A DNA stretch of 49,754 nucleotides. Origin: a virus. The position numbers and the translations under genes are program-made. This document shows, piece by piece, positions 45,904 through 49,754 of this stretch (within the stretch, counting starts at the first letter, position 1; every line of letters starts with the position of its first letter). The stretch is taken from positions 1-49,754 of the IMG/VR virus record IMGVR_UViG_3300026455_000405. One strand, given 5' to 3'. The notes under the pieces are model-generated. The model was not told the DNA's origin, did no database searches, and saw nothing but the letters and a program-made list of their open reading frames with translations.

Positions 45904-47778
45904 TTACATGCCTGCTAGTTCTCTGATTCTTGCTAGTTCTTGTAGTTCTGGATTCTGCTCTGTTGTTTGGTTTGGAGCCATTCTTTCTACAAATTTACGA
46001 GCTACCTGTTCTGCCTGTTCACCGAACTTCTTGCCTACCATAACTGCTACACCTTCTGGCCCTTTAGGGAATGTGCCTGTATTTCGATCATAAAAGCTGT
46101 GTACGAACTCTGCTATTTCTTTTACATCAATAGATTCATTGCCGCTGCGCTTACGGAAATCTCTAGCATGACGGTCATCGTGTTTCTTATAATCTGGTAG
46201 CTTGTAGTCGCCTGTGCCTTTGCCACGTGCTGAAGGTGGAAGATCATAGTCATCTTTCTTATCATATTCTGGATGATTAGGATCACTTCCTTCGGCAGGT
46301 ACTTCTTCTGGTGCTGCCGCCGCTGGCTCAGCTGCTGCTGGCTCAGCTGCTGCTGGTTCTTCACCTGCTGCTGGTTCTTCAGTGTAGTCACCGAAGTCTA
46401 GTTGCTCTAATACTTCTGGAGCATTTAGTTCTAACCAATCTTTCACTAAACCTCTGCAACATGCATCTGGGTCATTGGCCGCAAGTTCTTTGATTCTCTT
46501 GAATAGTTCTGGATCTTCGATTATGCCTTTTAGGCTTTCGATAGCATTACTACCATCAACACCTGCTGGGAAATGTTCACCGACTAGTTCTTGAAGTTGT
46601 TGCACTGCTGCCTGTTGTTCTTCAGGATCTTGACTAGTAATAGCTGACTCTTCGCCCAATGCCATTACCCAAGATTCAAACTTTTCAAATGGATCTTCGT
46701 TGGCTATAATATCTAAGTCTTCGTTTTCTTCTATTTCGTTTGTTGTCATACCGACTATGTCGCTGTAGCCTACTCCATTTTCTTTCATTAGCCTATATAA
46801 TACAGGAAATACGCTTGCGATATCTTCTTTAAAATTCCTTACAGTAAACATTTCTGTAAAGTCTTCTACTACCTCTTGTGGTACTTCTAAGGGTTGCTGT
46901 GCTTGGAATGATTCTCTATATGCTTCATAGTGGCTCTGCTTGCCTAGATTTTTGATTTGTTCACGTAGTCTTTCTAAAGCCTGTGTGCTTCTTTCTACTA
47001 CTGAGTTAGTCTCGCTATTCATTAGATCGTTACGGACCACATAGTTTTGGAAACTCTTGAGTTGGGCTATTTCTTCACTCATGCTAACAATAGACTTACC
47101 GATTTCATCATATGGTAAACCGCCATTAGCGACGTGGCGTTGCATAGCTCGAGCACCTGCTAGATGGATGAAAGGATATTTGAATCTTTCACCGTCGGCA
47201 TTTTCAACAAACAATGCTGAAATATTTCTTGATCTTGCACCGGGTGCAAAGTCGTCAGTAATAGCTCGACTATGTTTAATGATGAGTCTCGTATCTTCGA
47301 GCTTTTGATAGCTCATAGTTCGAGAACCGTATAAGCTGCTTTCGTTCATAACACTTTCTCCGACCGGTTGGGTCACTGTATCGTTAGTAGTTGGCTTGGG
47401 CTTATTGTATTGACTCAAGAATTCATAATCTCTTCGATCCAAGTTGTCCTTAGCGATATCTCGTGTGTCAAAACTCAATAAACGTCTTTTTGCGAACATT
47501 CTAAGTTCTTTCAAAAACCCGTACCAGTTGTTTTTCTGTCCGTCATCCATGGATTCAGTAATCCCATGGCTAAAGTAAACCTTCATGCTGTTTGGCTCTG
47601 CCAAACTAATGCTCACATGCCCTATGGGCTTTTCACCCTCCATGTAATCAAAATCAAAGAAGCGTGCCTCTTCAGGATTAATGGTTATTTGGCCTGTTTC
47701 AGAACCTAATTTTAGCCCAGTAAAACGGCTTCTAATTTTATAGAATAAATCAGTGGCTATATTGTTTCTTGCATCCAT
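45904..47778 (-). CDS. Large acidic protein next to the terminase, possibly virion-associated
   Basis: 624 residues from ATG 47778 (five bases after ATAAATA). The N-terminal ~130 residues form one domain (MDARNNIATDLFYKIRSRFTGLKLGSETGQITINPEEARFFDFDY...). The middle contains GARSRNISALFVENADGERFKYPFIHLAGARAMQRHVANGG (~180-220) and helical parts. Then comes an Ala/Glu/Pro repeat of AEPAA units (~470-500). The C-terminus has SIDVKEIAEFVHSFYDRNTGTFPKGPEGVAVMVGKKFGEQAE. Such proteins are conserved near the terminase in T4-like marine phages with no assigned function. The repeat linker suggests a multidomain structural or scaffold role. Confidence 0.7.
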   Translation of the reverse strand: MDARNNIATDLFYKIRSRFTGLKLGSETGQITINPEEARFFDFDYMEGEKPIGHVSISLAEPNSMKVYFSHGITESMDDGQKNNWYGFLKELRMFAKRRLLSFDTRDIAKDNLDRRDYEFLSQYNKPKPTTNDTVTQPVGESVMNESSLYGSRTMSYQKLEDTRLIIKHSRAITDDFAPGARSRNISALFVENADGERFKYPFIHLAGARAMQRHVANGGLPYDEIGKSIVSMSEEIAQLKSFQNYVVRNDLMNSETNSVVERSTQALERLREQIKNLGKQSHYEAYRESFQAQQPLEVPQEVVEDFTEMFTVRNFKEDIASVFPVLYRLMKENGVGYSDIVGMTTNEIEENEDLDIIANEDPFEKFESWVMALGEESAITSQDPEEQQAAVQQLQELVGEHFPAGVDGSNAIESLKGIIEDPELFKRIKELAANDPDACCRGLVKDWLELNAPEVLEQLDFGDYTEEPAAGEEPAAAEPAAAEPAAAAPEEVPAEGSDPNHPEYDKKDDYDLPPSARGKGTGDYKLPDYKKHDDRHARDFRKRSGNESIDVKEIAEFVHSFYDRNTGTFPKGPEGVAVMVGKKFGEQAEQVARKFVERMAPNQTTEQNPELQELARIRELAGM

Positions 47779-47783
47779 AGTAA

Positions 47784-47789
47784 TATTTA
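47784..47789 (-). promoter_or_regulatory. TAAATA late-type box, leaderless
   Basis: GATAAATA, then TTACT, then ATG 47778; overlaps the terminase stop region. Confidence 0.7.
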
Positions 47790-49379
47790 TCAAAACCCTG
47801 TGCTAATAAAGATAGGCAACGGCATGTTCTCTTCTGAGACTTTTTCCGTCATTTTGTCGTAGATCTTAGGATCCCAGTCAGCTAGTACGCTGGCCATACG
47901 TAAAATCAGCAGTGTAGACGTCACTAAGTCGTCGTGCTCTCCGGTTTTAGCACTAAATCCTAGCCCGCTAGCTACAAACGATTTCAGCTCAGAAATCAGC
48001 GGTTTGCTGTGTATGGTCATTTTCTTGGTTTCTATCATGTTCTTGAGTATAGAACAAGTAGATATTTTAGTTCTATGTGTAGTGTTAAATCCTTTACGGA
48101 ACTTTCTCACATGCCCTTTGCGTATAGGTTCGCTCAAGAAAAGTCCGTAGAAGTTTTCTTCACCTATATCGTTTATAACTATAAGTGCTGCCTCACCTAT
48201 ATTATTGTTTTCTACACTATAATATATCTGTGGAGCAGAACCACCCTTTTCCATACCTCTATCGTGGATGTATTTCAGTATCTCACGCATAGTTTTAACT
48301 TGTTGCTGTACCGGAGTGGTGTTGTGATGCCACTCTGCTACCTGTATCATATCAGGCATTTCAAATACCTGTATAGCACCATAGTCGCCACCTGTACCTA
48401 AACTAGGATCTAGACTTACTAGGTAAGTAGCCTTGGGGTTGATGTCTTTGTACCAGCGGCATTGACCCATGGTCATCTTAGGATCTGCACCTTCGAGTTC
48501 AGAGAGTCTAACTGAGTTGATCAGTGTTTCATCAAAGATCAAGAACTCACAGTCAAACTCACGACGGAAACGTTCCTCACCGATCTTAGCACGTTCTGTA
48601 GCAGCCCATTTATCATCACGATCCGGATGCTCGTCCCAGGTAGCAAAATATGGGAAGAATCCGTTTACACCCAGCTCTTGCTCATTGCCAAACTCGTCAA
48701 ACTTTTTATTAGCTTCAGTCCAGATCTGCGCAAACTGATCTTCGTCTGAGTTTGGTGTTGAGGTAATGATAGCACGACCACCTGTTGATAGTGTAGGACT
48801 TAGAGCAGTCCAGAACTCTCTAGCTTTTTCAGGCGGTTGCACAAATGCAAACTCGTCACAGTAAATCAAAGAAAGAGATTTACCACGACCAGTATTTTCT
48901 GTAGTTGTCGTTGCTTGTATACGAGCACCGTTATCGTATTCAATAGTATTTCTGTTGTAGCTGATAACACCTGCTCGGATGAAGTCGGGCAAGTTTTCAT
49001 ATCCGTAACGATAGCGGTTCATGATATCCTGCGCACCCTCATATTTGTGAGCAGCGATAAGAACCTGTGCTTCAGGAACAAACATAGTAAACCATAGAAG
49101 ATATCCGCAGGCGCAGGTTGTTTTACCCATCTGTCGCGGTAACATAGCGATCACATCTTTGTGATTGTGATATGCTTCTATAAGTCTTACCTGATAATCG
49201 TAGGGTTCAAAATCAATAGCACCACGTACAGGATGTTGGATCTTAAGAAAGTTACGCATGAAGTATAATGGACCTGTAACGGGATCCATACACTTCTCAA
49301 GGTGCTGTACTTCTTCTAATGTATACCTATCTTGTTTGTGCGCTTTTTTGATTAAGACGCCGTCAAGTGATTTTGCCAT
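47790..49379 (-). CDS. 17: Terminase large subunit, T4 gp17 family
   Basis: 529 residues. ATPase domain: Walker A variant MLPRQMGKTT (RQMGKT at 82-87), Walker B LIYCDEFAFV (171-180 with DE at 175-176), coupling motif IITSTPNS (~205-212). Nuclease domain: VSLDPSLGTGGDYGAIQVFE (~321-340, first catalytic D at 324), ENNNIGEAAL and HDDLVTSTLL toward the end. The motor packages the phage genome into proheads and cuts concatemers. GTAAATA stands exactly five bases before the ATG, with no ribosome binding site. Confidence 0.96.
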   Translation of the reverse strand: MAKSLDGVLIKKAHKQDRYTLEEVQHLEKCMDPVTGPLYFMRNFLKIQHPVRGAIDFEPYDYQVRLIEAYHNHKDVIAMLPRQMGKTTCACGYLLWFTMFVPEAQVLIAAHKYEGAQDIMNRYRYGYENLPDFIRAGVISYNRNTIEYDNGARIQATTTTENTGRGKSLSLIYCDEFAFVQPPEKAREFWTALSPTLSTGGRAIITSTPNSDEDQFAQIWTEANKKFDEFGNEQELGVNGFFPYFATWDEHPDRDDKWAATERAKIGEERFRREFDCEFLIFDETLINSVRLSELEGADPKMTMGQCRWYKDINPKATYLVSLDPSLGTGGDYGAIQVFEMPDMIQVAEWHHNTTPVQQQVKTMREILKYIHDRGMEKGGSAPQIYYSVENNNIGEAALIVINDIGEENFYGLFLSEPIRKGHVRKFRKGFNTTHRTKISTCSILKNMIETKKMTIHSKPLISELKSFVASGLGFSAKTGEHDDLVTSTLLILRMASVLADWDPKIYDKMTEKVSEENMPLPIFISTGF

Positions 49380-49384
49380 ACATT

Positions 49385-49390
49385 TATTTA
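49385..49390 (-). promoter_or_regulatory. TAAATA late-type box, leaderless (terminase)
   Basis: GTAAATA, then AATGT, then ATG 49379, just downstream of the terminator at 49394-49419. Confidence 0.72.
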
Positions 49391-49393
49391 CAG

Positions 49394-49419
49394 AAAAAAA
49401 TAGGCTCCGAAGAGCCTAT
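49394..49419 (-). terminator. Intrinsic terminator (leftward) with UUCG loop
   Basis: ATAGGCTC-TTCG-GAGCCTAT (arms 49419-49412 and 49407-49400) then a T-run. It lies between the upstream acidic gene and the terminase, so terminase needs its own promoter, which is the TAAATA box at 49390-49385. Confidence 0.92.
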
Positions 49420-49437
49420 CTGACTTTGCTGTTATGC

Positions 49438-49749
49438 TTATCTAGCTTTGGCTTCTGCTAGACGTTGTGCTAGTTCAGCTTTGATCATAGCACGTAGATC
49501 GCTTTCTGGCATTGCCATTGGGTTATCGCCTGCTTTGTAGCTGTGCTTATATTGACCCTTTTCACGGTTCATACCACCTGCTAGAGTCTTGGTCATGTAT
49601 TCTGTATCTTTAGTAAATGGCTCGCCTTCTACACCGTCTGGAGTGTTAGCAAATGCTTCATCCTCTGGTTCATCTTCACCTTCAGGATCAATGTCGCCGC
49701 CATCTTGATCGTGTTCTGGTTCTTCTTTGTCTAGATCCAATGGTAACAT
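49438..49749 (-). CDS. Acidic hypothetical protein, possibly 5' truncated by the window
   Basis: 103 residues if it begins at ATG 49749, only five bases from the window edge; the frame is still open there, so the true start may be outside. Very acidic first half (LDLDKEEPEHDQDGGDIDPEGEDEPEDE), then EYMTKTLAGGMNREKGQYKHSYKAGDNPMAMPESDLRAMIKAELAQRLAEAKAR. The last part is a pattern I recall from C-terminal ends of conserved T4-like marine phage proteins. It lies upstream of the terminase and ends at a strong terminator. Confidence 0.6.
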   Translation of the reverse strand: MLPLDLDKEEPEHDQDGGDIDPEGEDEPEDEAFANTPDGVEGEPFTKDTEYMTKTLAGGMNREKGQYKHSYKAGDNPMAMPESDLRAMIKAELAQRLAEAKAR

Positions 49750-49754
49750 CTTTA

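Noticed and set aside
46122-46493. Other frames across the AEPAA repeat of the large acidic protein
   Set aside because: Low-complexity GCTGCTGG repeats keep several frames open; only the minus-strand frame of the 624-residue protein continues on both sides.
1-49754. CRISPR array, integrase, transposase or insertion sequence
   Set aside because: No regularly spaced repeats, recombinase motifs or terminal inverted repeats with a transposase frame were seen on either strand.
1-49754. Cyanophage photosynthesis genes expected from the T4-like marine similarity
   Set aside because: None of the reading frames resembles psbA, psbD, hli or plastocyanin; strong sigma70 promoters and lipoprotein features fit a proteobacterial host better.

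Overview
The window is part of a large, T4-like tailed bacteriophage (myovirus) genome. This rests on the co-occurrence, mostly on one strand, of a gp17-type large terminase, gp32 single-strand binding protein, UvsX recombinase, UvsW helicase, gp41-type replicative helicase, gp61-type primase and an endonuclease VII-like protein, packed among many small genes with ATGA/TAATG stop-start overlaps. No integrase, repressor module or host chromosomal block was seen, so a virulent phage is likely. Consensus sigma70 promoters, signal peptides and a lipobox protein point to a Gram-negative, probably proteobacterial, host. The host cannot be named from the sequence, and no cyanophage-type photosynthesis genes are present.

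Layout. (1) 0-3.1 kb: the end of an ATP-dependent DNA ligase, two small genes, then leftward genes for a YqgE/AlgH-family protein, a collagen-like tail fibre protein and a tail assembly chaperone-like protein. (2) 3.1-19.8 kb: a rightward early region, visibly richer in G+C. It has about 40 mostly small genes arranged as one- to four-gene units. Most units have their own near-perfect TTGACA-N17-TATAAT promoter and a GGAGCGA ribosome binding site. Recognisable members are a GIY-YIG-like protein, an AAA ATPase, a MoxR ATPase with a HExxH/VWA partner, a DUF1281/Api92-like protein, several membrane microproteins, a small lipoprotein and a CAU-anticodon tRNA. The region also carries two DnaA boxes, several intergenic repeat families and a 372-bp gene-free structured stretch. 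(3) 18.0-21.4 kb: a switch zone of convergent and divergent genes with an endonuclease VII-like protein, two DUF2061 membrane proteins and an IscA/HesB Fe-S carrier. (4) 21.4-34.1 kb, leftward and AT-richer: replication genes (gp41, gp61, possibly gp62, UvsW, a DnaE-like fragment), a NodU/CmcH carbamoyltransferase and a virion protein. (5) 34.1-41.6 kb: a glycan block with three related GT-B-like proteins, several DxD glycosyltransferases, a cytidylyltransferase-cupin fusion, an FkbM methyltransferase and an epimerase. (6) 41.6-49.75 kb, leftward: UvsX, gp32, three small exported proteins, a large acidic protein and the terminase.

The strongest unusual signal is in expression control. At ten genes on both strands a T4-late-like TAAATA box stands exactly five bases (once four) before the ATG. 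At four further genes a sigma70 promoter places its predicted transcription start on the ATG. Both predict leaderless mRNAs, in clear contrast to the Shine-Dalgarno-led early genes. Coordinates and motif spacings were read directly from the sequence; family assignments come from remembered motif patterns, not from database searches.
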